A stretch of 7,704 nt of DNA from Planctomycetota bacterium (GCA_003644215.1 QNBU01000046.1:1-7704); one strand, 5' to 3'; shown: positions 1-6,092, numbered from the stretch's first letter. Translations and numbers: made by a program. Notes: a model not told the origin generated them from the letters alone.

Positions 1-1807
1 ACCCGGCCGGCAGCGGCTCGATGATCTCATGGGCAAAGGCGCGTTTGGCCGCATCGACAATCTCGTCGGTTGTCGCATCGGGCTTGCCGTAGGCTATGTT
101 ATGGGCAATCGTATCGTTAAAGGTGATCACCTTCTGCGTGACCATACTGATCTGGTCACGCAGAGACACCAGTGTGGATTGGTGAATATCCTGGCCGTCA
201 ATAAAAATCTGGCCGCTGTCGGGATCGTAGAACCGGGGGAGCAGGTTGACCAATGTGGACTTGCCGGAGCCATTAGGCCCGACGACCGCCACCGTCTGGC
301 CGGCGGGAACGGACAGGTTTATTCCCTTCAGGGCCTGGGTATTGGCACCGGGATAGGTAAAGACAATATCGTTGAATTTGATGTTATTGCATAATGGCTG
401 CAAGTTGACCGCATCCGCTGCTTCCAACTCGCGCGGTTCGTCAATTACGGCAAAGACTCGCTCGGCAGCAGCATTGGCCTGCTGTATGCTGTTCCATACA
501 TTGCTGACCTTTCGGATGGATTCGGCGGCACCTCCCAGAAGGCCAATCAGGATAAAAAACTCAGTGGGTTGAAGACGGGGGTATTCGCCGCTGACCCAGG
601 CCGCACCGACCAGAATCGCCGCAGACATTGTTATCATCCCCATCACATCCAAGAGCGGATTGGTGCCGACTTCGATTTTAGCTTTCTTGAGGTTTTGTCT
701 GAGCAGTGATCGGTTCGCTTTCTGATAATGGTCGATCTCATGTTGCTGTCGGTTATAGACCTTCACTACAGGCAGCGCATTCATCGCCCCCTGGATGCGG
801 CCGAGGATATGAGCCGTTATGACCAGCGTCTTTTTAGTCGCCCGTTTCATCTTTTTTCCCAGAATGGCAAACAGGCCAATGACCACGGGCGCCGAACTTA
901 GGAAAATGGCCGTCAACTGCCAATTAATACCGAACGCCACCGCCAGCATGGCAATGGCGGTAAAGGGTTCACGAACGGCCTTGCCGAGAAGCACCTTGAT
1001 CCCCTTGCCGGTTACGCCGACATCACCCAAGATTCGGCTGGTGGTATCACTGGTACCTCGAGCAGAGAAAAATCCGATGGACATAAACATCACATGTCTA
1101 AAGACATCCTCGCGGATGCGCATCACCGCGATATTAACAATCTTTGCGCCCAGATAGGCCTGATAAAATCGCGCCAAGCACCGGAAAATCGTAATAACGA
1201 CCATCGCGATCATAATCACCATAATCGCTTGAAACTTGTGTTCATCCGTCTCGCTGCGCGGCACATGCCCCGCCACCCACTGCACGGCATCCGCATACCA
1301 GAGCTGGGCTGGGGCTGTCTGAACAACGGTGGCACTTTGGCCATCTGTCCGTTTCAGGGTAATTTTTAGAATCTGTCCGGGGGTACAAGTCGCCAGTATC
1401 TCCTGCATTTTCATCGCGGCCGTCATCTCCGGCCCATCGGGCTGCTGTGAAACACCCAAGATTCGGTCGTAAAGTTCTAAACCGGCCTGCTGCGCCCAAC
1501 TGTCCTTTTTGATGCTCACAACGACGAGCTGCCGATTCATCGTTTTAGCATCGCTGGACAAATCTGACTTATTGGGCAGGTAGAAATCCATGCCGTAGCG
1601 TTTGTCGCAGATATTGCGATCCACATAGCCGTGCAGCCCTTCCTCACCCATCATCACCTTCAACACCGGGATCATGGCAACGATACTAACCGAGAGCATA
1701 CAGGCCATCAGGCCGGCCCAGAAAAACACCGCCACCACACGCGGCCACTGCGGCCAGACATAAGACCAGATCCGCTTAAACGCCGCTAAATTCTTTGTTT
1801 TTTCCAT
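1..1807 (-). CDS. ABC exporter (MsbA-like, fused permease/ATPase) with periplasmic PDZ-like insertion; 3' end outside window
   Basis: This reads as an ATP-driven inner-membrane exporter half-transporter of the MsbA/ABCB type; the substrate (lipid, glycolipid or peptide) cannot be read from the sequence. The first 602 codons are visible and no stop occurs before the left edge. Residues ~24-46 are a first membrane segment. Residues ~49-190 form a long loop that should be periplasmic, within which ~92-165 look PDZ-like (VVVSIKKDSWAQQAGL, then YDRILGV, then TPGQ and LKRTDGQ). Further membrane segments follow at about 192-212, 280-316 (two), 384-405 and 415-430. The ATPase domain starts near 475, with Walker A GPNGSGKST at 510-518 and a Q-loop glutamine at 558. 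The signature motif, Walker B and H-loop lie beyond the edge. The ATG at 1805-1807 is the likely start: an in-frame TAA sits two codons upstream, and later ATGs would lose membrane segment 1. No good Shine-Dalgarno precedes it. The exporter identity is firm and the PDZ assignment is good but made by eye. Confidence 0.93.
   Translation of the reverse strand, partial: MEKTKNLAAFKRIWSYVWPQWPRVVAVFFWAGLMACMLSVSIVAMIPVLKVMMGEEGLHGYVDRNICDKRYGMDFYLPNKSDLSSDAKTMNRQLVVVSIKKDSWAQQAGLELYDRILGVSQQPDGPEMTAAMKMQEILATCTPGQILKITLKRTDGQSATVVQTAPAQLWYADAVQWVAGHVPRSETDEHKFQAIMVIMIAMVVITIFRCLARFYQAYLGAKIVNIAVMRIREDVFRHVMFMSIGFFSARGTSDTTSRILGDVGVTGKGIKVLLGKAVREPFTAIAMLAVAFGINWQLTAIFLSSAPVVIGLFAILGKKMKRATKKTLVITAHILGRIQGAMNALPVVKVYNRQQHEIDHYQKANRSLLRQNLKKAKIEVGTNPLLDVMGMITMSAAILVGAAWVSGEYPRLQPTEFFILIGLLGGAAESIRKVSNVWNSIQQANAAAERVFAVIDEPRELEAADAVNLQPLCNNIKFNDIVFTYPGANTQALKGINLSVPAGQTVAVVGPNGSGKSTLVNLLPRFYDPDSGQIFIDGQDIHQSTLVSLRDQISMVTQKVITFNDTIAHNIAYGKPDATTDEIVDAAKRAFAHEIIEPLPAG
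1345..1540 (-). other. PDZ-like domain encoded within the ABC exporter's first periplasmic loop
   Basis: Codons ~90-154 of the exporter encode the recognisable core of a PDZ fold. It begins with a beta strand (QLVVVSI), followed by a DSWAQQAGL segment matching the common 'DSPAAKAGL' pattern, the GDRIL-like YDRILGV, a helix region (MTAAMKMQEILA), and a TPGQILKITLKR strand ending in DGQ. The carboxylate-binding loop is not obvious, so peptide binding is uncertain. Bacterial PDZ domains typically bind protein C-termini or exposed hydrophobic peptides in the envelope, as in DegP and RseP. The position between membrane segments 1 and 2 predicts a periplasmic location. The domain boundaries are approximate. 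Confidence 0.75.
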
Positions 1808-1823
1808 TTTTTAGGGGTCCACA

Positions 1824-1847
1824 GATTACACTGATTTCCACAGATTT
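1824..1847 (+). repeat. Degenerate intergenic repeat, copy 1
   Basis: A 24-base stretch that matches 2460-2483 at 20 of 24 positions in the same orientation. It is itself made of roughly 9-10-base units of the type GATTnCACnGATTT, and the preceding bases CCACA continue the periodicity. It lies between the exporter start codon and the hairpin-rich stretch, so it would fall in the exporter's 5' leader. Its function is unknown. Confidence 0.6.
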
Positions 1848-1862
1848 CAGGGCGGAGACTAA

Positions 1863-2055
1863 CCGATTGACAGGGGCCGGTCAAGGGGAAAGTCGTGGGG
1901 TATCGGGAACCCCCAAGACCTCAATCGGATATCCAACTCCTTACAGGGTTGTAAATGCTAACGGCATCTGTACCACGGGTTACGGCCTATTGGCCTGAGC
2001 CCGCGGCTGCCTTTGTTGCGACCCCTGGGCTTGGCCGCTTTCGGCTACAGGCCCA
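1863..2055. other. Hairpin-dense intergenic stretch, candidate structured RNA or structured repeat
   Basis: An extended imperfect stem occupies 1863-1928. CCGATTGA (1863-1870) pairs with TCAATCGG (1921-1928); GGTC (1879-1882) pairs with GACC (1917-1920); a symmetric AA/AA internal loop follows; and GGGG (1885-1888) pairs with CCCC (1911-1914). An 8-base bulge at 1871-1878 interrupts it. Short hairpins then follow nearly end to end: TTACA/TGTAA (1941-1954), ATGC/GCAT (1955-1967), GTACC/GGTTAC with one bulge (1970-1983), GGCC/GGCC (1984-1995) and AGCC/GGCT (1998-2008). After a 17-base gap comes a nested TGGGC/GCCCA around GCCG/CGGC (2026-2055). The strand and function are unknown. On the minus strand it would be leader RNA of the ABC exporter; on the plus strand it lies before the tRNA promoter. 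It matches no RNA family I recognise. Confidence 0.45.
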
Positions 2056-2096
2056 TCCGCGTCAATATCAACTTTACACTATTTTGACCGTAAAGA

Positions 2097-2124
2097 TTGA
2101 CAATTCAAATGCTTTTGCTATAAT
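2097..2124 (+). promoter_or_regulatory. Sigma-70 type promoter for tRNA-Leu
   Basis: A perfect -35 box TTGACA (2097-2102) and a perfect -10 box TATAAT (2119-2124) are separated by 16 bases. Transcription would start near 2131, leaving about 95 bases of 5' leader before the tRNA. It is the only strong plus-strand promoter pattern in the gap, and it points directly at the tRNA gene. Confidence 0.8.
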
Positions 2125-2144
2125 CCCGATTCGATTCTTACCAC

Positions 2145-2165
2145 GAGAATTGACATGAGAATTGA
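2145..2165 (+). repeat. Short direct repeat in the tRNA leader
   Basis: GAGAATTGA occurs at 2145-2153 and again at 2157-2165, a 12-base period. The pair lies just after the expected transcription start of the tRNA promoter. TTGAC-like words recur around it (TTGACA at 2150-2155, TTGACC at 2169-2174), but neither has a convincing -10 box. It may be a protein-binding site or chance. Confidence 0.35.
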
Positions 2166-2224
2166 TACTTGACCGCTTTCTGTAGCCAGCAGAATAAACA
2201 TAAGCGGTTACGGCATAAAGACTT

Positions 2225-2308
2225 GCCGGAGTGGCGGAATTGGCAGACGCGCGGGATTCAAAATCCCGTTCCCCTCGGGGAGTGTGGGTTCAAGTCCCAC
2301 CTCCGGTA
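2225..2308 (+). tRNA. tRNA-Leu (anticodon CAA)
   Basis: An 84-base class II tRNA that decodes UUG. The acceptor stem GCCGGAG (2225-2231) pairs with CTCCGGT (2301-2307), with a G-U at the end, and the discriminator base is A2308. The anticodon stem CGGGA/TCCCG (2252-2256/2264-2268) encloses the loop TTCAAAA, giving anticodon CAA at 2259-2261. A long variable arm, CCCC TC GGGG (2271-2280), is diagnostic of tRNA-Leu/Ser. The T-arm is GTGGG-TTCAAGT-CCCAC (2284-2300). The 3' CCA is not encoded, because ATT follows the acceptor stem, so it must be added enzymatically. A consensus promoter lies upstream. The gene is divergent from the ABC exporter and convergent with the nifS operon. Confidence 0.97.
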
Positions 2309-2328
2309 TTCTTTCATTTTGTGCGTTT

Positions 2329-2344
2329 AACGCCTGCGTTTTTT
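2329..2344 (+). terminator. Possible weak intrinsic terminator after tRNA-Leu
   Basis: AACG, loop CCTG, CGTT (2329-2340) is followed at once by four more T residues, giving a T6 run at 2339-2344. The stem is only 4-5 base pairs, so it would be weak. Its position about 20 bases after the tRNA end makes it plausible as the end of the tRNA transcript. Confidence 0.4.
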
Positions 2345-2459
2345 GTTCATTATCACTGTTTTTAACTGGCGATTGAAGACTTTTGGCGGGCGCATCAAGA
2401 TTGTATTACCAATGAACTTGGGGCGGTCGAGTGAGCAATCAAAAAAGAATGAAACCGGG

Positions 2460-2483
2460 GATTTCACGGATTTTCGCAGATTT
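2460..2483 (+). repeat. Degenerate intergenic repeat, copy 2
   Basis: The second copy of the 24-base sequence at 1824-1847, in the same orientation with four mismatches. It has the same GATTnCAC-type internal periodicity. It is followed by a T-rich run and TGAAAT. It lies in the convergent region between the tRNA and nifS, so the two copies bracket the tRNA and the hairpin-dense stretch. Confidence 0.6.
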
Positions 2484-2575
2484 TTGAAATAATAACAGCA
2501 GAAGGCAGTGGGACATGCGGGCGAGACGCCGGCGTTTTCAGTTTAGCCCCTGTTGGACATGGCCGGCCCTATATG

Positions 2576-2629
2576 CTAAAAAGCCAAAATGTACGCTTGA
2601 CAGCCAACACGGCCAAGCACAGCTTGACC
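2576..2629 (-). terminator. Candidate terminator or alternative hairpins downstream of nifS
   Basis: Read on the minus strand, GGTCAAGC (2629-2622) pairs with GCTTGGCC (2618-2611) around loop TGT, an 8-bp stem with one G-U. The same GCTTG (2618-2614) can instead pair with CAAGC (2599-2595), reinforced by GCC/GGC inside. This second hairpin is followed 5 bases later by TTTT, then GGC, then TTTTT (2590-2577). It starts about 80 bases after the nifS stop. The interrupted T tract makes this an imperfect intrinsic terminator; it could instead be a 3' UTR structure. Confidence 0.4.
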
Positions 2630-2711
2630 GCGGGCACCGGTTAAAGAAACACTATCGCACCGGCCACTTGTCGTAACGCTGAGTTTACAGGTTTATGGGA
2701 TGACTGTGAAT

Positions 2712-3872
2712 TTAAGTTTTAACGAAGGGGCTTAATTCACGCAGGCGGTTGACGATCGGCGGCAACTTCTCGATAACGAACTCTATCTCCTCTTGGGTCG
2801 TGTAGCGGCTCAAGCTAAATCGGATCGAGCCGTGCGCGGCGGTAAACGGCACACCCATCGCCCGCAGGACATGCGACGGTTCCAGCGAACCGGAGGTACA
2901 GGCCGAACCAGAGCTGGCACAGACGCCAAACTGATCCAGCAACATCAAAATCGATTCGCCTTCGATAAATTCAAAGCTGATATTGGAGGTATTTGGCAGA
3001 CGATTTTCCGCATCGCCGTTGACAAAGCAATCCGGGCATGAAGAAAGAATGCCCTTTTCCAGCGTGTCCCGCAATGCCCTAATCCGCTTGTTTTCGTCGG
3101 CCCTGTCCCGCATCGCCAACTCACACGCCTTGCCCATCGCGATAATGGACGGCACATTCTCCGTCCCGCCCCGACGGCCCGATTCCTGATGGCCGCCGTG
3201 CATAAAGATTCCCATCCGCGTACCCCGGCGAACATACAAAACGCCGACGCCCTTGGGAGCGTGGAGTTTATGGCCGGAGACGCTCAACAGATCAATCGAG
3301 CTGTCTTTGAGGTTGATTGGTATTTTTCCAACCGCCTGCACGCCGTCTGTATGGAAAACAATCCCTCGCGCTTTTGCAAGTTCGGCAATCTGTTCGACGG
3401 GAAAAACCGTTCCGGTTTCGTTATTGGCCCACATCACCGAAACCATCGCCGTATTGTCGTCCAGCCGAAAACCCAACTCATCGATATCCAGCCGACCCTG
3501 GCCGTCGACGCCGACCTCGCTGACACTGTAGCCGTGGCGCTCCAGATCGCGACAGGTCGTCAGTACGGCGGGATGTTCGACACGGGTCGTAACCACCTTG
3601 CGGCGATTGGGATACGACGACAGCGTTCCTTTGATCGCCGTATTGTCGCTTTCGGTGCCGCAACTGGTAAAAAGAATCTCGTCCGGCTCACAGCCCAGCA
3701 AGGCCGCCACGCGCTGCCGGGCCTGTGCGATTTGTTTGCCGACCTGCCCGCCGAATGTGTGCATACTTGATGGATTGCCGTATTTATCGCGAAGGTACGG
3801 CATCATCTCTTCGATCACTTCTTCGGCCACCTGAGTCGTGGCATTGTTGTCCATATAGATAACGCTTTGCAT
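2712..3872 (-). CDS. nifS: Cysteine desulfurase, NifS type
   Basis: This PLP enzyme converts L-cysteine to alanine and leaves a persulfide sulfur that is passed to the NifU scaffold. The 386 residues match the usual length of group I NifS/IscS proteins. The N-terminus IYMDNNATTQ is typical. Visible functional residues are His99 (VEHPAV), the PLP-binding Lys202 in SVSGHKLHAPKG, and the catalytic Cys325 in the flexible loop SSGSACTSG; these numbers coincide with Azotobacter vinelandii NifS. RRGGTENV (233-240) is the usual phosphate-side motif. The start ATG (3870-3872) has GGGAG (3881-3885) 8 bases upstream. It is the last gene of the operon, 20 bases after nifU. The pairing with three-domain NifU favours the NifS name over IscS. 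No nitrogenase gene is in view, so a general Fe-S role is more likely than dedication to nitrogenase. Confidence 0.96.
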   Translation of the reverse strand: MQSVIYMDNNATTQVAEEVIEEMMPYLRDKYGNPSSMHTFGGQVGKQIAQARQRVAALLGCEPDEILFTSCGTESDNTAIKGTLSSYPNRRKVVTTRVEHPAVLTTCRDLERHGYSVSEVGVDGQGRLDIDELGFRLDDNTAMVSVMWANNETGTVFPVEQIAELAKARGIVFHTDGVQAVGKIPINLKDSSIDLLSVSGHKLHAPKGVGVLYVRRGTRMGIFMHGGHQESGRRGGTENVPSIIAMGKACELAMRDRADENKRIRALRDTLEKGILSSCPDCFVNGDAENRLPNTSNISFEFIEGESILMLLDQFGVCASSGSACTSGSLEPSHVLRAMGVPFTAAHGSIRFSLSRYTTQEEIEFVIEKLPPIVNRLRELSPFVKT

Positions 3873-3892
3873 CGGAATTGCTCCCGCTAAAA

Positions 3893-4750
3893 TTAGTCTT
3901 TTACTTCTTCAACAAACAGATCGTCGCTGACAAATTCCTTGAGCCGGGCCTCAACGACATCTTTCATCGTGTATTCGGCCATCTTACACTGAGCACACAT
4001 CCCGCGAAACGCGACAAGCACTTTATTGCCCTCAACATCCAACAGTTCAATATCACCTCCATCGGACTGCAGGGTCGGACGGATTTGGGCGTTGATTGTT
4101 TCCTGGACGAGCTGTATCTTTTGGATATTCGTCAATTTCGCCGGCCTGGTCGGCTTGGCTTTATGTTCGACAGAAGCCCTTTGGCCCTGCACCTCTTCGA
4201 CCAGTTCGGCGATGCGTTCTTTGCAACCGCCGCAGCCGCCGCCGGCCTTACAGAAGTTGGTTACCTCTTCAACTGTCGTCAGGTCGTTTTCGGCAACGAC
4301 CTTGCGAATCTCTTCGTCGGTTACGCCAAAACAGGTACAAACGATACTGCCTGTTTGCGTCGTCGGGGCCGTACCGCCCCTTCGGGTGTAGTAATCGGCA
4401 ATCGCCGCTTCAAGCGCCTCCTGACCCATCACCGAACAATGCATCTTCTGATCCGGCAGGCCGCCGAGCTTGTTTACAATATCTCTGTTGGTAACCTTCG
4501 CCGCTTCTTCAAGGGTCATCCCCTTAATCATCTCGGTCAAAACAGAGGACGAAGCAATCGCACTGGCACAACCGAATGTTTGAAATTTGACATCATCAAT
4601 ACGACCCTCAGCGTCCAGCTTGAACATCAACGTCAGCGCATCGCCGCAAGACAGCGAACCCACCTCGCCAACACCATCGGGATTGTCAATTTTGCCGACA
4701 TTCCTCGGATGGTGAAACTGCTCCATTACGCCATCTGTATAATCCCACAT
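3893..4750 (-). CDS. nifU: Fe-S cluster assembly scaffold NifU (three-domain)
   Basis: Cytoplasmic scaffold on which Fe-S clusters are built with sulfur from NifS and then passed to client enzymes. The 285 residues carry the full NifU layout. Residues 1-~125 are the IscU-like domain with ligands Cys35 (SCGDA), Cys61 (GCASA) and Cys105 (HCSVMG). Residues ~135-180 are the BFD-like [2Fe-2S] domain with Cys138, Cys140, Cys173 and Cys176 (CTC...CGGC). Residues ~212-273 are the Nfu domain with Cys252 and Cys255 (MCAQC). A Lys/Pro/Thr-rich linker (~190-208) joins the last two. The start is taken as ATG 4748-4750, giving MWDYTDGV, the usual NifU N-terminus. A TTG one codon upstream is less likely. 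The gene lies 19 bases after metY and 20 before nifS. All cluster-binding cysteines are intact. Confidence 0.97.
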   Translation of the reverse strand: MWDYTDGVMEQFHHPRNVGKIDNPDGVGEVGSLSCGDALTLMFKLDAEGRIDDVKFQTFGCASAIASSSVLTEMIKGMTLEEAAKVTNRDIVNKLGGLPDQKMHCSVMGQEALEAAIADYYTRRGGTAPTTQTGSIVCTCFGVTDEEIRKVVAENDLTTVEEVTNFCKAGGGCGGCKERIAELVEEVQGQRASVEHKAKPTRPAKLTNIQKIQLVQETINAQIRPTLQSDGGDIELLDVEGNKVLVAFRGMCAQCKMAEYTMKDVVEARLKEFVSDDLFVEEVKD

Positions 4751-4758
4751 CAAAAAAA

Positions 4759-4764
4759 CCTCTC
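4759..4764 (-). promoter_or_regulatory. Ribosome binding site of nifU (fixes the start codon)
   Basis: GAGAGG on the minus strand lies 8 bases before ATG 4748-4750. That spacing favours this ATG over the in-frame TTG at 4751-4753, and it gives the conserved MWDY N-terminus. Confidence 0.75.
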
Positions 4765-4769
4765 AAAAG

Positions 4770-6056
4770 CTAAGCTTGACTGGCCTTTAGTGCCTGATCA
4801 AAGTCGGCAATAATATCATCAATATGTTCGGTTCCCACTGAAGCGCGGACGAAGTCCGGGGTAACACCCGCAGCGGCCTGTTCATCAACGGTCAACTGCT
4901 GATGGGTCGTGCTGGCCGGATGAATGACGAGCGTTTTGCTGTCGAGAACATTCGCCAAATGACTGGCGAGTTTCACACTGTCGATAAACTTAACACCGGC
5001 TTCTTGACCGCCCTTGATTCCAAATCCAAGAATCGCACCCTGTCCGTCCGGCAAATACTTTTTCGCCAGATCGTAATTCGGATGCGACGCCAGGCCGGGG
5101 TAGTTCACCCAGCTAACAGCAGGGTGTTTTTCAAGATATGTCGCCAACGCCAAGGCATTTTCGCAATGTCGCGGCGCACGCAGGTGCAGCGTTTCCACTC
5201 CCTGCAACAACTGGAACGCATTAAACGGCGACAGACACCCACCGGTATCCCGCAGGATATTTGTCCGAATCTTAATGATATAGGCCAATTCGCCGAGGGC
5301 TTCGTAGTATTTCAGACCGTGGTAACTCGGATCCGGCTCTGTCAATTCTGGAAACTTGCCGTTGTCCCACTTGAAATTGCCGGAATCAACCACAATGCCG
5401 CCAACACTGGTCCCGTGTCCGCCGATGATCTTTGTGCAGGAATGCACCACAATATCAACGCCGTGTTCAATGGGCCTAAACAAGTACGGCGAAGCAACGG
5501 TATTGTCGCAAATCACGGGCAGGCCGTTGTCGTGTGCGATCTTGGCGATTGCCTCGTATTGAAGGATGTCATTTTTCGGATTGCCGATCGTTTCAAAATA
5601 AATCAGGTGTGTATTGTCCTTAATCGCATCGGCAAAATTCTGCGGATCATTCGGATCGACCAACGATACTTCAACGCCCATCTTCGGCAGTGTATGTGAA
5701 AACAGCGTACACGTGCCGCCATACAACGAATTCGAAGAAACAATGTGTGAACCGGCCGGAGCGATATTCTGAACAGCGGCTGTAATCGCGGCCATCCCGG
5801 AGCTGAATGCACATGCTCCGACGCCGCCTTCCATCGCCGCGATGCGTTTTTCGAGTACATCGGTCGTTGGATTCATGAGCCGGGTATAGATATTGCCGAA
5901 CTCTTTCAGTGCAAAGAGATTCGCGGCATGCTCGCTGTCATTGAACACATAACTGGTCGTCTGATAAATCGGCACCGCGCGACTCAGTGTCGCAGGGTCA
6001 ACTTCCTGACCTGCGTGCAAGGCCAGTGTTTCCAATTTATATTTTTTTTCTTCCAT
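4770..6056 (-). CDS. metY: O-acetylhomoserine/O-acetylserine sulfhydrylase (MetY family)
   Basis: PLP enzyme of the Cys/Met metabolism family. Family members replace the acetyl group of O-acetylhomoserine, and in some cases O-acetylserine, with sulfide to give homocysteine or cysteine. The 428 residues match MetY proteins, which are longer than MetB/MetC. Visible motifs are the N-terminal TLALHAGQEVDP, YTRLMNPT (57-64) for PLP phosphate contact from the neighbouring subunit, FSSGMAA (84-90), Asp184 in CDNTVASPYL, the PLP lysine Lys209 in HSCTKIIGGHG, and VRASVGTEH with Arg404. ATG 6054-6056 has AAGGA (6066-6070) 9 bases upstream. It follows nadA by 36 bases and precedes nifU by 19. The operon starts with a serine acetyltransferase and has no visible cysK. 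O-acetylserine may therefore be a physiological substrate, making this a cysteine supplier for NifS; that is inference, and homocysteine synthesis remains possible. Confidence 0.93.
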   Translation of the reverse strand: MEEKKYKLETLALHAGQEVDPATLSRAVPIYQTTSYVFNDSEHAANLFALKEFGNIYTRLMNPTTDVLEKRIAAMEGGVGACAFSSGMAAITAAVQNIAPAGSHIVSSNSLYGGTCTLFSHTLPKMGVEVSLVDPNDPQNFADAIKDNTHLIYFETIGNPKNDILQYEAIAKIAHDNGLPVICDNTVASPYLFRPIEHGVDIVVHSCTKIIGGHGTSVGGIVVDSGNFKWDNGKFPELTEPDPSYHGLKYYEALGELAYIIKIRTNILRDTGGCLSPFNAFQLLQGVETLHLRAPRHCENALALATYLEKHPAVSWVNYPGLASHPNYDLAKKYLPDGQGAILGFGIKGGQEAGVKFIDSVKLASHLANVLDSKTLVIHPASTTHQQLTVDEQAAAGVTPDFVRASVGTEHIDDIIADFDQALKASQA

Positions 6057-6092
6057 CGTATCGATTCCTTATGTTCTGATTAACATTTGCGT

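Larger units (their letters stand above)
2309..2711. other. Intergenic region between tRNA-Leu and nifS without protein genes
   Basis: I see no credible coding sequence on either strand. The stretch holds the possible tRNA terminator, the second copy of the degenerate repeat, and the overlapping hairpins downstream of nifS. Two perfect palindromes are also present, at 2526-2535 and 2561-2568. Plus-strand (tRNA) and minus-strand (nifS operon) transcripts converge here. Confidence 0.7.

Noticed and set aside
1242..1499. Minus-strand open frame of 85 codons inside the ABC exporter region
   Set aside because: It lies out of frame with the exporter, which has continuous family-consistent sequence from 1807 to the left edge. 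The alternative product is low-complexity, Arg/Gly/Asp-rich and matches nothing recognisable.
1840..1890. Possible minus-strand promoter for the ABC exporter (TTGACC, 17 bases, TAGTCT)
   Set aside because: The -10 box matches consensus at only three of six positions, so it is not supportable.
1795..2158. Two short plus-strand open frames in the gap before the tRNA
   Set aside because: They overlap each other and the hairpin-dense stretch, lack ribosome binding sites, and one runs through the promoter of the tRNA. The sequence looks like structured non-coding DNA.
2345..2417. Inverted pair GTTCATT (2345-2351) and AATGAAC (2411-2417)
   Set aside because: Only 7 bases with a 59-base gap and no extension of pairing in either direction, so chance is a sufficient explanation.
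2526..2568. Perfect palindromes ACGCCGGCGT (2526-2535) and GGCCGGCC (2561-2568)
   Set aside because: They have no loop and no following T-run, so they are not terminators. With no partner or spacing pattern they could be chance.
3189..3770. Plus-strand open frame of 193 codons opposite nifS
   Set aside because: Shadow of nifS on the other strand, with no independent support.
2712..4750. Nitrogen-fixation gene cluster
   Set aside because: Only nifU and nifS are present. The neighbours belong to cysteine and NAD metabolism, and no nitrogenase structural or cofactor gene is visible.
3878..4813. Plus-strand open frame of 311 codons opposite nifU
   Set aside because: It is antisense to a gene with all NifU motifs intact. 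It has no recognisable domain and no ribosome binding site, and is explained by codon bias of the opposite strand.
4902..5699. Plus-strand open frame of 265 codons opposite metY
   Set aside because: Antisense to a complete MetY gene with intact PLP motifs, and the product has no family features.
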